64,000 nt of DNA from Siderastrea siderea (GCA_964030785.1 OZ034975.1:47475069-47539068), one strand, 5' to 3'. Counted from the first letter of the stretch, positions 10,499 through 23,505 are shown. The notes: generated from the sequence alone by a model not told the origin. Numbers and translations are program-made.

Positions 10499-13400
10499 AT
10501 GCCGAATAAGAAGAAAAATAATGCAGCCAGGAATGCTTTTTACTTTTTTATGGTATCACTGAGGCCTCAACTTGAACGGCAAGGCGTCGTTTTAGAAAAT
10601 GGGATGCAGTCATTAGCAGAAATTGCTGGTCCGCGTTGGAAGGTAGGTTCAGTCATCGATTGACGATGAGGTCATGGAAGATTTTCACCAGGCAAAATCT
10701 TTTAAAAACATCTAATGGAGCCTTTTAGTTTGTAAAATACTTAAGGGTTAAGATCGAAACTGTGTGTTTAATAAAAATGCCCTTAAATTTGTCATAAAGA
10801 AGATTATTTGCCTTCGACTTGCCATGATTTTACGCATATGGTAGGAAACGTGATCGATTCCCGTTGGGTGTTTTTACCAGGTGAACTTCCAATGAATGAA
10901 TTACAGTAATTTTTTTTGCTTACCTAAACTACATGTATCTTTATGAAGACTGTTGTACAGACTTTTATTTTATATATTTCAGTGCTCTACAGTTCTTTAG
11001 AGTATTTTGCGTCTTATTTCATGAAATATGATTTTGAAAACAATAACTATTTCTTCTTGTAGAAGGCATCTGTTGTAAACAACTAGCTTCCGGGGTGGCA
11101 CAACTAAACATTCCATGTTTCCTTGATTAAAACGCGCTCCTTATGTGTACAGTAGTAGAATATGGATCTAACAAAGTGGAAATGAGATACTTTTTGCAAG
11201 CCAAGCAAACGTTTTAAAAGGTTATTTTATGGAACAGCTAGGCAAACAGTGACGCACGTTTTGATCATAATTATAATCCTTGTTTGAATGAACATGTGTT
11301 CCACATTTAGGTAATTAAAATAGACTAAACTTTTTTATTGTATAGACTACCTCTGGAAATAAACAATCTCTTGTTTTTTATGTTTTCAGCCATAATGCAA
11401 GTTAAGGCAGGCTGTATTTTTCTGTCACACTTGAATTTGATATCGGATCTCTCTATGGTGGCCAAATGATAAACCTTGGAAATAAACACTCGCTTGTTCA
11501 CATTTTCAACCATAATGCAAGTTAAGGCAGGCTGTCACCCTTCAATTGATATCAGCTGATTCAATTGAAGTGCACTTCAATTGATATCAGCTGATTTGAT
11601 ATAAGATAAATTGGCCCCTGTTTAGAATCTCTTTACGATGGCCAAGCTTAACTGTTTCACTTTCCCACCATCCCAGCTCTACGCTTTCTAGAGAATTTAA
11701 TCCCTTTATTATAAATCTTACTGTCATTTTTATCTATGCCTAGACATCTCCTTATGATGGCCAAATTAAAGCCCCTGGAAATAAACACCTTGATTTGCTC
11801 TGACAAAGGGCTAATGGCCGAATAATCAGCTTTCAATTTCTCTATGGCAACGCAATTATTTTATTAACTCAGCTAATGAATCCAAATTTATGTGTTGCAC
11901 TTCCCCACCAATGCAGCAGCACAGTTTCTTTAGAAACTAACCCCCTTGTTTGTATGCCTAGACATGCCACTTAAAAACATGACCTTTGATATCAAACATG
12001 ACATGTTTCATCATTGATCATTGTAATTTGATGGCCTGCACGAGTTTTGGCTCTTGATGTGCATTGTGCTTGTCAGGGCTCAAATTTAACACTGGAGTAG
12101 CTGTGAAGCATCATGATTGACAGTTACCATCAAAAACAGTGCTCTTTTTCTTTAAAATTATAGCCTCTGCAATCAGACTTTTAACAAATTCAATATACAG
12201 GCATGATGCATTTTAAAAACAACATGTTTAAAAATAGAAAAAGATTATTTCAAAGCAAATCATGATGATTAAATATTAAGTTTTTTTCTAAAGGGAGACT
12301 TCCTTATCTGGAAAGTGCTTACTATTTCTGGTTACCTAGGCAAATGTTGAGTTTCAACCAAATTATGAAAACTGCTAACCACTGGGGATACTCTTGAATT
12401 TGAGCCTTGGTTGTTTGTGATTTAATTTTAACTAAAACTGTGCTCAACTGTGGCTAATATGAATCTTTTCTCACTTGAACTGACTTACAATGTAACTCAC
12501 TGCAAAACACAGCCATTAGTCCAAACTCATTTCTAGTTGACCAATTTGCCTAATGCACCATGCGATGTGTGATACCCACTTCCCTGCCACTTGCTCAAGT
12601 TTAGCTTAGTAATGACCAGCTGTTTCCCTTTTGATGGACAACTTGCCTGGCTGGGTCACCCTTAGTCCTTGTAAAAAGTCTGACATCTGAAGTTTGCAAT
12701 ATAATTTACATAATTTGTACAATCTAGTGAACAGTTAATTTTAAATTAACTGTGTTGCAGGAATTACCTGAACATGAAAAAGAAGTTTATCAAGAAATGG
12801 CACGTCAGGATAAAGCAAACAAAAAGTATCGACCTTCTCGGACGGACAGAATGGACTGTACCGGAGAATACATCTCAGTAAGTTACAAGGATGGCATGCT
12901 AGTTTATCATAAGTTACTGTTAACTGTACCTTGCATCTTGGCTGAGTGGCAACCAATATTAAATTATGCAGTCTGTGGAATAAAGTTCCTTCTCTTTAGA
13001 AACAATACGACCGTGGTAACTCAGTTTGAACCTCTGACATTGTATCTGAAAGTCCACGTTGCCTCCACAAAAATTTTTGGGAAACAACAATATGCTTAAC
13101 ATAACAAACTCCTGTAATATGCTACACGTAGCTGATCATCTTTTATGAAAATGACTTTAATAGTTATAATTTGGTTTAACTTACAGAAACGTGTGGATAC
13201 AGTCAGTCTGAATGAGAAAAGAAGAAAAGAGGAGAGAGAGGAGGTGAAGAGGGGATGGCTTCCAGGAAGAGGTACAAAGACAAACTATCATGTTATAACA
13301 CCTCCCAGGGGGGTACTCTGGATTTCAAGTGACAAGGATGATCAAAGGATTTTTTTGGGTTTGAAATTTACTATTCCGGGATTTTTTTGGGTAGGAAAAT

Positions 13401-16400
13401 TTGGCAAGTATTTGTTTTGGATGACTTGATTTAAGTAGGGATTTTTTTGGGTATTCATTTAATGATGGTGTCGCATTACATTGCATCTGTTTCATAAGTT
13501 TGACCGGTTATACAATAGTCCACAAAGTGTCCTGGGGTGTATCTAACAAGGCTTCAATTCATTCAACTGATTTCTCATGCATCGTGTTTATTGTCACTGG
13601 AATTCCCTTTTGCTGTAGTGAATTCTTGATACCTTTCGCTTGTGACTTGTGGGTTAATCCTTGCTGGAAACTTGCTGGAAATTTTTAAGGCCTCGGAAAT
13701 TCGGCATGGGATTTTTTGGGGGTTAATTTTTGGTCCAGGGATTTTTTTGGGTTCGTTGGAAGCCCTAGGGATTTTTTTGGGTTTTGATTTTTGCCCTCAT
13801 TCGATCATCCTTGTCACTTGAATCCGGAGTACCCCCCCCCCCCCCCCTGGGTAACACCTCCCAGGCAACTTGCCTCACAGTGTCAAAAGCTACCCTAAAG
13901 TCACCCAGGGGTTTTCCTCTTTGGTATACTTAACAAATATGTTCCATTTGGCCGTGCGTATGTACTCTGATGACGCACAGATAATGTCAAAACGTGGTAA
14001 GAACAAAGAAGTACCCTACGAGCCGCAGGTGAATGGTGTGACTTCTGTCCTTACCATGTTTTGACATGCTCTGTGCACTTTTCAGAGTTATAACAGTTTC
14101 AAGTATCTTCGTCATTTACATGCATAGTTCTTAATGCAAAATTTATTTATAATGTGTCAGTTTAATACAGTAATCCAGGGCTTGAAATAACGGCCGGTCA
14201 ACGGACAATGTCCGGTCAAAAATAGGTTTTGTCCGGTCAAATCCTTGGATGGCCGGACAATTTGTCCGGTCGTTTACCCTTGTAAAGAAAATTTTAAATT
14301 TTTAAAGCTTCAACATTATTGGCGTTCGTGAATGAAAAGGAGAAAGACAGAACGAGATACTACCAGACCAAAAACTTTTAACAAATGATTCATAATAGTG
14401 GTTGTAAAATTTCCGGTGGTTGCAAATTTTCGCTTTGTCATTCATCAAGCCGTCACCGCAAATTAGCGGGTGTTCCGGAGAAAGCGTGTGTAGCGGTGTG
14501 AATTAACAGTGCCTCTCAGTGTCGGTACAAAGGTCCGGTCCAATAAAAAGAAAGCAAGTTTACATTTATTTGTCGACTTGTCGACATTTTGTGTGAATCA
14601 CTCTAGGTCTAAATTCCGAGATTGACGAAACATCCCTGAGAGGTGATTTTCAAGGGAAACAAACCATTTAAACAGAAAGTTCACATATTCCATCAACTTC
14701 ACGACTTAAGTAGGTATTAAAATTTAACCGTATAGAAGACAAAGAACTGAAGCGATAGTTGTATGCACAAATGTAATATTGATTCTGCCGAACTTTGCGG
14801 CTGTACCGTGCGTTCCAGCATTGAGTTCGAGGCTGCATGTACAATAAAGCCGTAGAAAATGTACTTGCTTGATATGTAAACATTATGCGGGGGGAGGGGG
14901 GATTTTATAGAGATATGACGTAATGGATATTTGTCCGGCCAAAAATGGGTTGTGTCCGAGCAAAAATAAGTTTGACCGGACTACTTGACCGGCGCCAGCC
15001 GGGAAATTATTTCAAGCTCTGTAATCAATGATGCTATTAGGATACTGACAATTCAAAAACAATTTAAGTGAAAACAAGACAAGTTTGTAGTTAGAATATG
15101 TTTGTTTTGCTGAACTGGTTTCTTGGTTTACTGACAAAGACCAGTATATTGTTAGAGGTATTATTTAGGATCTTTGGATTTTTTTCTCAGCTGTTTGTGA
15201 TGAGAAGTTCTACATGGTTGGATTCATGTCTTATTATGATCTCCCTGATGATGGGCACCTTCCTTGTGAACTTGGCGCAGTAGAATATTCCCTCAATGGA
15301 GGCATCTTACGAAGGATGCATTACTTTATTCCACCAGGTTTGAGAACTAATTTGTGTAGAAAATACATGTACATGTGTTGATTCCCTTCAGGGTCTCAGA
15401 TTTTTCCTTTGCGCCACATTTATGACAATGTGAATATTTCCATCTTTCTTCATAGAACTCCTTGTGGTCTTGAAAGAAGCTTACTGACCACAATTCTTAG
15501 AATAAAATGACGTTTTTGAGTTTACAAGACATGTGTTGACAGTAACCTCTGTCATCTTTAGTTGATACAAAGTTACATTTCCTTACAATTCCAATGTGTA
15601 CGTGGCATTTGCATATCAAGAGAATTCTTTATGATCTTATGTATTTCTTGTTTTTTATTTTAGGGGAAATCAAGATTGGCTTAAGATATGCTGCTATGAG
15701 CACAAGTGAGTACTATTTGCAAAACATAATTAAGCTAGTTGTTTTAACAACTTATTAAAATAAGTGAACCACACACTCAGGAGGGTACTCTGAAATTCAA
15801 GTGACAGAGAGCTGTGAAGATTTGAAATGGGGCATAGTATTTGGAGAGGAGAAAGGGTTAAGTATTAACCAACTGTTGTTTGGGAAGTATGGCTTCATTT
15901 GTACCCCCCTGTCACTTTGAAATCCAAATCATAAGTCCTCTCCTCTCTAAGCCCAAGCCCACAACTTTTTGCATGTTATTTAGCTATAGAAAAAAATCCC
16001 TTATATCATGTTATATGTTAGCAATTCAAGTTGTGGCATCTAGGATTGCAGCCATTTGTGACTAAACTTTACACTTTGCATTTGTTAGGTGAGAGAACAC
16101 ATCAGATCCCTATTGAAGGTTTGGCAAAGAAAGAAGACACTTTTCGTAAGATATGGCTAGATCTCCTGCGATTTGTTAATCCTGAACAAACAGCCATCTT
16201 TCCTCCTGTCTATTGTCGGGTAGGCAAAAGTGATCTGATAAACAATTCTTTCAATATTGTTATTGGCAATCCTCATATTATAGTTATTAATTTTTGCTTC
16301 AATGGATTGATTTATAGATTTCAGAAACCAAGCAAACGGAATACTGTTTGCAGTATCTGGCAAAGAGAGCAGGTTAGTAGATGTCAAATTTTGGGTTACT

Positions 16401-19083
16401 TAACATTGTGTCTCCTCTAGTTTTCTCCAAGATTGTAGCTATAATAAGTACACACTAACACATACACTTTTGTCAAAGTTGTGAGGAAAGTTAATCCTTT
16501 ACCTGTCTGGATTGCAGAGATGCCAAATAAACTGAAGAAAGTGTATGAACTGGAGGGGCTTGTGAGTGATTTACACGCCCACTTCACTGCGGAGTCTGGC
16601 AGTTCCATGGTAATTTCCAAATCCAAAGCAACAGAACTCATCTCCAGCACCATCTTTGATTATGAGCCTAATACAAGGTATGTACTTATTGACTCTGATT
16701 TTGGGGTGGGGGGGGGTATCTTCTTATGTACTTACTGACTGTGGGGGGGGTGTGTTCTTATGTACTTTCACTCTGAGTGGGGGTGGGATCGGAGTGGGGG
16801 GTGGTGTCCTCCTAGCAGGCAAATCATTTTGACTGTTGAAGTTAGAGTTAAAGTTTTGTTAAAAAAAATTAGAGGTTTGTTTTCTTCACCTTCTTTCTCA
16901 AGTTTTAAAACTTCTGTTTGAGTGTAGTTTGTATCTTTATCTCTTTTGTTCAGATGTGACTGGCATGAAAAACAAGAAGTGAAATTTTGTGCTCTGGGTA
17001 CAGTGCAACGTTACTGGTAAGAAAGTAACACTCTTCCTGAAATATCATTTTTTAAAGGCGACCTTTTAAATAGTTTAACTTTTCTTCAGGCTGTGAGTTG
17101 TAGTTTCAGGCCATGAAACCTAAACAGGCCATGAAACCTAAACAGGCCATGATCACCACTCTCTACTCATCGTTGTCCATTTGACTTCTTGTCCATTTGT
17201 ATCATGCTACAGTAGAATATCGATAATCATTAACCAGTCAACTCATTAAAACTTCTCACTTGCTCAAACCAAAAACAGTGTCTCCTGTTTCTACTATTAC
17301 TGATGTTAGACCTCGGAACATGACGTTAGACCAGGTTTTATTGGTTTATAAATTGTCACGTGATTCTCTTTCCAGTTACTGTATGTCAGATTTCCTGTGT
17401 TCAGTTTACGGCATTCCCCTGACTCCAAGCCATGTACCAGAGAGACCAGAAGGGTCCTTCTGTACTGTGATCAAACCACCAGAGAACAGCTGGTCATCCC
17501 AGCAGGAGACACAACCCAGGGGAACAAGACAACCTGTGGAAGGCAATGGACCTTTTGCCTCAAGAGATTATCGCTACCACAATGGAGGGGCTAGCAATCA
17601 AGGTACCACCGTACAAATGTATATCTTAAAGGAATACTGTCACGCTGAAGTATTATAAATTTTGCATTCCTAATGTCCATGTTATACTTAACAATTATTC
17701 GCCAAAGGCGAAGTAAATATTGGCGAATATTTACCGATCCAAAGGTGCGGTAAATATTCGCTAATATTTACTGCGCCTTTGGCGAATAATTTTGAGATAA
17801 TTTTTGAGATATAATTTTGAGATGTGGACATCAAAAAGACAAAAAACCGAGCTAAAACTTGACAAACAACACACAAAAAAAAGTAACTTAGCTTAGCAGC
17901 GGCACCTTGAAAGGTGATATTCACCGGTTGCGCAGTGAATATATCGAAATATAGCGTTAAAATTATACTAATGCCAAATTTCACCAGATATACGACTAGT
18001 TTATGGAATTGAATCTGTGCAGGATCAGGTGTTTTTTTCTTTTTCTCAGTCTTGTGTGAGTCAAAAGTAATGAAAGTAATTACTCAATGTTGTTGGTAGT
18101 AACTACTTGTTGTTTGTCTCATGAAGACTTCTCAAGCTTCGATATTTCTTGTTATATTATTGCAAACTGACCTCTTGTAGTGTTGAATTACCTAGTTAAG
18201 ATAGAATAACTGTTGGGAAGTATCTTTTGAACATTTTCTTTTCTGTTAAAGATCCAAGCTACAGTCACAGTGCCTACACCCGCTCTGGTCCCACATATGA
18301 TCAACAAAGCCTCCGCAGTACAGACGATGACGACAGTGAATACGACAGACGAGCACCCCCACAAGCAGCAGCTGCTGCAGCTTGGCACTTTCCACCACAG
18401 TCTTCTCAGCCTTCACAACCTCCAGGCTTAAGCATGGGAAGAGGCCGCGGACGAGGGCGTGGTGTTCAATCCACCCAACCTCTTCGCCGTCCAAACCTTC
18501 CTGGGATGGCCCCAGGTGCTGCTGCTGCTGTTGCAAGTCAAGGTGAGATGTGATGGAAAACAAGTGCAGTGGAGATAACTATACAGTAAAATTACAGTAA
18601 AATGAGACACCCCTGTCCCCCAAACCACCCATTCCGTAAAAAAAGCAACATTTTATTTTTTCCCCAGATTTAGAGCTTTAACAGTGTTTTCCATAGGGTA
18701 CAAGTTTATATTTGGGACTGAGGGACTGAGAAATTTTTCCTTTTGTTTTGTTTTGTCCTACATTTATAAACAACTGAATACAAACGTATATTGCTGACAA
18801 TCTTTGTGTGTCATCAGATGCCTCTTGGAGCAGTATTGCTACATCAGAACAGGCTACAGCTTCCCGAGACAACATTCCAGCATGGGCCAGAGCAGAACCT
18901 CAGCCACGCCCAGCTGGACGAGGGTTAAGAGCCCCTACCACCAGACCAAAAGTTTATGCAGGGGCAATGAATCCCCCCGCACCAGGACATGCACCAATGC
19001 CTCCACCTGCCTGGCAGCAGCAGGTGTGGCAAGGAGGGATGGGTGTAACATCACAGATGAATGGTCTTAATTTGAATGGCTGA
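10499..19083 (+). CDS. MAEL: Maelstrom piRNA-pathway protein with RG-tract C-terminal extension
   Basis: Twelve coding exons: 10499-10642, 12761-12877, 13187-13271, 15191-15337, 15664-15705, 16089-16219, 16318-16372, 16518-16677, 16954-17016, 17376-17602, 18252-18542 and 18818-19083. They close in phase to 575 codons. Exons 1-2 encode the HMG box (MPNKKKNNAARNAFYFFM ... ELPEHEKEVYQEMARQDK). Exons 4-10 encode the Maelstrom RNase-H-fold domain, with PDDGHLPCELGAVEYSLNGG, FPPVYCR, RCDWHE and YCYCMSDFLCSVYGIP. The exon 6 donor was chosen at CGG/GTAGGC because it restores the usual spacing between the two domain cysteines. Exons 11-12 form a Pro/Gln/Ala-rich tail with an RGRGRGRG tract and the end MNGLNLNG. 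Family role: nuclear or nuage factor in Piwi-dependent transposon silencing in germ or stem cells. Vertebrate MAEL is near 434 residues, so the tail is long. Introns hold several mobile elements. Confidence 0.9.
11790..11950. mobile_element. Degenerate copy of the GAAGGGCTAACGCTCGAA repeat family in MAEL intron 1
   Basis: The phrases AAAGGGCTAATG, CAGCTTTCAATTTCT and ACTTCCCCACCAATGCAGCAGCACAG match the better copies at 22213-22425 and 33060-33535. Intron 1 (10643-12760) is otherwise AT-rich, with two tandem-like segments near 11380-11545 that share AACCATAATGCAAGTTAAGG. Confidence 0.6.
13299..13858. mobile_element. TIR element with internal GGGATTTTTTTGGGT repeats in MAEL intron 3
   Basis: The left end GGGGGGTACTCTGGATTTCAAG... 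and its inverse at about 13790-13845 bracket a 0.55-kb unit. The phrase GGGATTTTTTTGGGT recurs at least five times inside. A flanking AACACCTCCCAGG is present on both sides (13299 and 13854) and looks like a target-site duplication. A fragment with the same end lies near 15780. Confidence 0.65.
14176..15021. mobile_element. hAT-like DNA element, 0.85-kb internally deleted copy in MAEL intron 3
   Basis: It has the same ends and GTCCGG-rich subterminal sequence as 3521-5138. Flanking TAATC direct repeats lie at 14171-14175 and 15022-15026. The central ORF-bearing segment of the longer copy is missing. Confidence 0.75.
16702..16805 (+). repeat. G-run cluster in MAEL intron 8
   Basis: Three imperfect repeats of a TCTTATGTACTT...GGGGGTGG phrase contain G-runs of 5-9. 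This has potential to form G-quadruplex in the nascent RNA. Confidence 0.5.
17692..17791. mobile_element. Palindromic MITE core (TTATTCGCCAAAGGCG) in MAEL intron 10
   Basis: The arms AATTATTCGCCAAAGGCG and CGCCTTTGGCGAATAATT are perfect inverses. They enclose nested inverted copies of TAAATATT(G/C)GC(G/T)AATATTTAC. Confidence 0.75.
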
Positions 19084-19716
19084 TGTTAACTCTTTAAGCC
19101 CCAGCGTCTTTTAAAGGGTGTGGTGGAAAAAATTTGTAAATAACAGTTATGCTTTGAGTGGCTTTCATTTAAGTGTATGGACTTGTTTTCACCTACCTAA
19201 CAATGCTGCATAAAAGGAACTCTGCCTTACAGCATTTTAGTAATATGACCAGCTCATTATTACAGCAACAGACGCAAAAATGCAAAAAGTCGTCACATAT
19301 TCTCCCCTCCATCACGCCCTGTAGTTTTGCGCACAGTAATTGTCAGCACTTGAAAGCTCTAGTTTTGCAAAAAGCTGGTCAAACAACTAGATTATCTTAA
19401 GTACAGTGTGATATTAAGAAAAATGTGTTGGCCGTTTTTGATTTTGACCAAAAGTTATGAAATAATCAGAATAATTTAAAAACTACTGGGGAGAATTTGT
19501 ATATTGATACTGGGGCTTGACGGGGTAATTGCTTATTTTTCTTGGCATGTTAATGAAACATTGAAAATTATTTATTTGATTCTAAGGGACTTTGTTGTGT
19601 TTACTTCTGTTGATTCCAAATTTTATTGGTTTCAGTTGGTTAGACTTCATTCAAATTATACAGCAAGACAGATAATTCAGTTTGCCAGTTTAAGAATAAT
19701 TATAGATCTATTTGTA

Positions 19717-19722
19717 AATAAA
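19717..19722 (+). terminator. Candidate MAEL polyadenylation signal AATAAA
   Basis: AATAAA lies about 640 bp after the MAEL stop codon, in an AT-rich 3' region that holds no other gene. It is followed by a GT-rich stretch. Other A-rich hexamers occur nearby, so the exact end is not fixed. Confidence 0.4.
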
Positions 19723-19931
19723 CTGTTTGATTGCTATTGAGTGATAGTTCAACAATCAAAGAAACTTGACATGATTAAAGCGTGTCTCGACTGACCACAT
19801 TTCACAACAAGAATTCCTTTGCTTTCATTACAAATGCCTTATACTGGGATGTTAGATTTGTTTTAATGATAAATATAATAAAATACTTCGAATATCTTAT
19901 GCCTGCAAGCGTTGACAAAAACGTAGAGGAT

Positions 19932-20067
19932 ATTACACGGCGGCTCGAGATATGAATTTATTTTCGAGTGGTAAAAACAATGTTTCACGAAAGAGCACAG
20001 CGAGTGAGTAAAATATTGTTTTTTACCACGAGAAAGTAAAATTCATATCTTCAAGCCACTGTGTAAT
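19932..20067. mobile_element. TIR element ATTACAC(G/A)G..GGCTC, 136 bp
   Basis: The left end, ATTACACGGCGGCTCGAGATATGAATTT, is shown here as the short arms ATTACACGGCGGCTC and GAGCC-like inverse GCCACTGTGTAAT. The interior repeats TTTTAC and CGAG in both orientations. A separate perfect 22-bp palindrome centred on ACTAGT lies near 20140-20161. Confidence 0.6.
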
Positions 20068-20732
20068 TTTCTTTTTATTAAATAGACAAGAGTATTTTTG
20101 CACAAACAACAGTGTAAAAGCGGGAAGTGACGTCATCAATATCCTCACTAGTGAGGATATGGTCCTGGATGAAGTTTTGTATGAACTTTCCGAGTGGTCT
20201 ATTTTCCACTAAAACACTCTTGTCTATATAATAAAAAGGTAAAAATGTGCCTAAACAGAGACTATTTCGTTCTTGTTTTCGGAGTGCAGTCAGTGAAACG
20301 TCCTTCATGTTGTCTTGTTTACTTTTATCAGATCTCACTAGTCTCCAGATTATAGAGTCTGAGTAAGGACTATTTTTGTTAATCCGTTGATTGCTATTGT
20401 TGGAAATAAATTATAGAGGATTTGTTAATTGTTTTAACGTTAACAAAATACGTTACAGTTTGCTTGTTGTAAAAGAATCAATCATTTAGTCTGGCTCATT
20501 CCTATTTGTATATGGATGCCTTCTGTTGTCTTAACCCTTCTTGTAAAAGGAAAGAATTCTACGAAAACGAGGCGGTTTCACTTCATCAAACAGATTATAG
20601 AAGATTAATATACTGTCCATAGTTGTCTTTGCTGTTATCTAAGGATGTGAACTTAACTTGGCAATACATGTGATGAATGTTACAACTCGCGCATTGATCT
20701 AATGAAATGTCAGTTTAAAAAAAAAACCTTAA

Positions 20733-21010
20733 GGGTCGGTTATTCAAACAAAGTTCAGACGGGGTTTAACAAAACCATGGACTAAACCAATTTCATTCTC
20801 GCCAACCTGAATAGTTGAAGGTTGTCTACTGTAAACAGTGCCAATAAGGCATGCGGTATGGCATGCGGTATGGCAGTGGCTCAACACACTCATATGCCAC
20901 ACTTATATACACGCTTATTTGCCTAAAGTGACCGACATAAAGGTATACATGGCTCTATTGATCGTCTTAAACCATGGTCTAATTTAGACTTTGTTTAAAT
21001 AACTGGCCCC
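20733..21010. mobile_element. PIF/Harbinger-type MITE with TAA target duplication
   Basis: The ends are GGGTCGGTTATTCAAAC and, inverted, GTTTAAATAACTGGCCCC. It is flanked by TAA on both sides (20730-20732, 21011-21013). The paralogous site in block B (near 32218-32224) reads CATTAACTG with no insert, which defines the boundaries. The G-rich ends and TAA duplication fit PIF/Harbinger MITEs. Confidence 0.8.
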
Positions 21011-22212
21011 TAACTGTTTTATTTTGCGTTTTTGAGGTTAGGTTGGTGGTTCCCTATCAATCTAGTTCCAAGGGTCTCTCTCTCTGTCCTTCTCCCTCCG
21101 GGGCACGGGTGGAGGAGAGACCCTGGGAGCGAGGTTGGTTCCCTACTTTTAGTGAAAAATTAATGTAGATAGCCTCATTTCCGAGTCTCACTGCACAAGA
21201 CGCAACTCTAGGTCGTTTGGAGCATGGCAGTTCCTAACCTCTCTTGCAGCTGGCTTTCCACTCGTGGGATTGCTAGACTTGGCTGCGATAAAAGGATCGG
21301 GTAGACAATAAAAGATCATAAAAGTTTTGTAATCAAAGCTGAATCGCACATTAAAAGTGCGTTTACATATCAAGAAAATGTGGTTAAAGGAGGAACGGGA
21401 AATGATACAATGCTAACAAGTTCACTCCTGCGAATGAAATGTCAAACGACAACATCAAAGGGCCAGTTGAGAACACCAATGTTTTTTTTTTTTAATTGTT
21501 TTCCACTGAATCAAACCCAAACCATAAGATTAACAATACAGGCTCTAGGATTACTTTTACATAAACAAGATCTTTGGCCTTAACTTAGACTTGCCCACAA
21601 GTCGAACTCAGAACGTTTTTTTGTTTGTTTGTTTGTTTGTTTGTTTTTGTTTTTGTTTTTTTCGGAAGCGCGAAAAATCCAAGAAACCGAGCGCGGAGCA
21701 CAAGCAAGCGGGGCACGGGCCCATCACCGGAACAGGAAATGACAAGCGAAGGACTTTTGAGAAAGTCTAGGCTTACCTGGGGCACTTGTTTGACTCTCTA
21801 TTTGTTTATAGTGAGTTGACAAAATTGTGCAACCTGCTCATCTTGCATTAAAAGGAAAAAGACCAAAAGATAACTGCTGCTGCGTAACGTCAGTCGTGTA
21901 TCTGATCGCGCAAGCTTATGTCCTTGAAAAGTAAAATGCTGGCAGAAATAGTTCTCTTCGACTGCCGTTAGTTTTGTTGTTTGTTTTTTGTTCACGGAAA
22001 TAAAGGACACGTTGTCGTGTTCCCGTGTTTTGTTTGCTCATACTAAACTGACCAGGGACCGGAGCCGATATTTTAGATTGAGGCCATTCATTGATTTTCA
22101 ACGATGAAATCGTGAATTGAATGTAGTTTAATTATCAGCTACATTTGCATTCTAATTATTTACCGCTATATTTGCACTCTAATACCTGCTAACGTTAAAA
22201 ACATAAATTTGG

Positions 22213-22425
22213 ATTTGTCAACTGAGTTGATACGGTAAATTGGCCGCCGTGAAGAAATTGAAAGCTGACGTTTCGACCGTTGGCCCTTCGCCAGGGCTTC
22301 GTTATCCCTTTGTTAGCCCTTCGTGGATTCACCGGCTCTACGACGAAGGGCTGACGCTCGAAACCCAAATTTTTGTGTTTCACTTCCCTTCAACGCAGTA
22401 GCACAGATTCTTCAGAAACTAACCC
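22213..22425. mobile_element. TIR repeat with GAAGGGCT(A/G)ACGCTCGAA, unit A copy
   Basis: GTCAACTGAGTTGATACGG begins the unit; GAAATTGAAAGCTGACGTTT and the inverse GACGAAGGGCTGACGCTCGAAA follow. The paralogous copy at 33060-33535 carries a tRNA-derived insertion. Confidence 0.6.
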
Positions 22426-23505
22426 CTTTATCTCCTAACTTTTGGCTAGTGCCTCCAGAAACCTGACATAACTGAGGTTCAGGGTTTTCTTCAGACCTGA
22501 GTCGGTAAGAGAGTATCACTTAAGAGAATAAACTATAAGGGAACAACAGATCCTTACAGCGGCAAAGGAAAGCAGAAACAAGAAGTTTGATTCGATCAAA
22601 AACCGGACACTCTGAAAGTGATTATCAAATCGCTCTCTCTTCTCTGTACTCTTCTATTCACGACAGCGAACTTCTGGAAAAATAGTTTTGGTGGAATGGT
22701 AAGCGCATACTTCCAAATAGAAACATAGTTACCTGAAGTTATTTTCCCAGTGGAAACCTTCAGTCGCTTAAGGGAAGCTGAATTTGAGAATTAAAAAAAA
22801 TTGAAAATGTTCTATTTTACGTTGTTGAGGGCAAATTGGTGGGGCTTTTGTTCACCAAAAATATGGGAAGCGTCGTTTCCAATTCTTGACAAATAAATCG
22901 CACGTTTAGAGTCCCTCTCAGTGTCTTTGAAACATGGTGATTCCTAACATCCTCTTGTAGACAGTTTTCCATTCCAAAACAATGCGGACGCGTAGGGGGG
23001 AGGGGTGGATTAGGTGCTTGGAAGCAATTAAAGAAAAGTTCGACGTCAAGTTTAATGTCTTTAAACGTCAACTGGAGAAGGAGGCTGAAGATTAAGAAGG
23101 GGATGGTTGAAACGGTTCCTTTTCCTTCCAACAAAAGGAAATCGAAACAATGGCAACATCAAATACAAAGTCAATCGAACAACTGAAACTCGTGTTTTTT
23201 TAATTTTTATTTATTAATCAAGCCATCAATGATACTTGCTCATGATTAGTCTAACACAAAAACAGCATCTTTGTGTTACTTATCAGACAAAGCCTTTAAC
23301 CTATTTTCTGTATCTTGAACATTTAAGTTTGACTGTCGGAAGAAATTAGGCCATTACTTAGACTTTTAGCTTCCTTGGCTCTGATATTACTTAAAAACGA
23401 AAAAACATGCAACTGGTTCTAAGCGCAGGAAAACAGACTTGTGTTGCCTAGTGCGGGAAAACAACGTGCGTGATTATAAGCCAAGTCTCGATTGATTTTG
23501 ATTTC

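Larger units (their letters stand above)
20440..23400. repeat. Segmental-duplication block A-left (paralogue of 31990-34500)
   Basis: Long colinear similarity to 31990-34500, from CTGTTGTCTTAA.CCTTCTT at 20524/32007 to TTGCTTAAAAACGAA-type sequence at the right. It sits between MAEL and the last exon of macin A. I see no convincing exon here. It contains a TAA-flanked MITE, a (GTTT)n run near 21619-21645 and a GAAGGGCTAACGCTC-family repeat. Confidence 0.75.

Noticed and set aside
18246..18628. Minus ORFs over MAEL exon 11
   Set aside because: Shadows of the coding strand, which has matching splice sites and frame.
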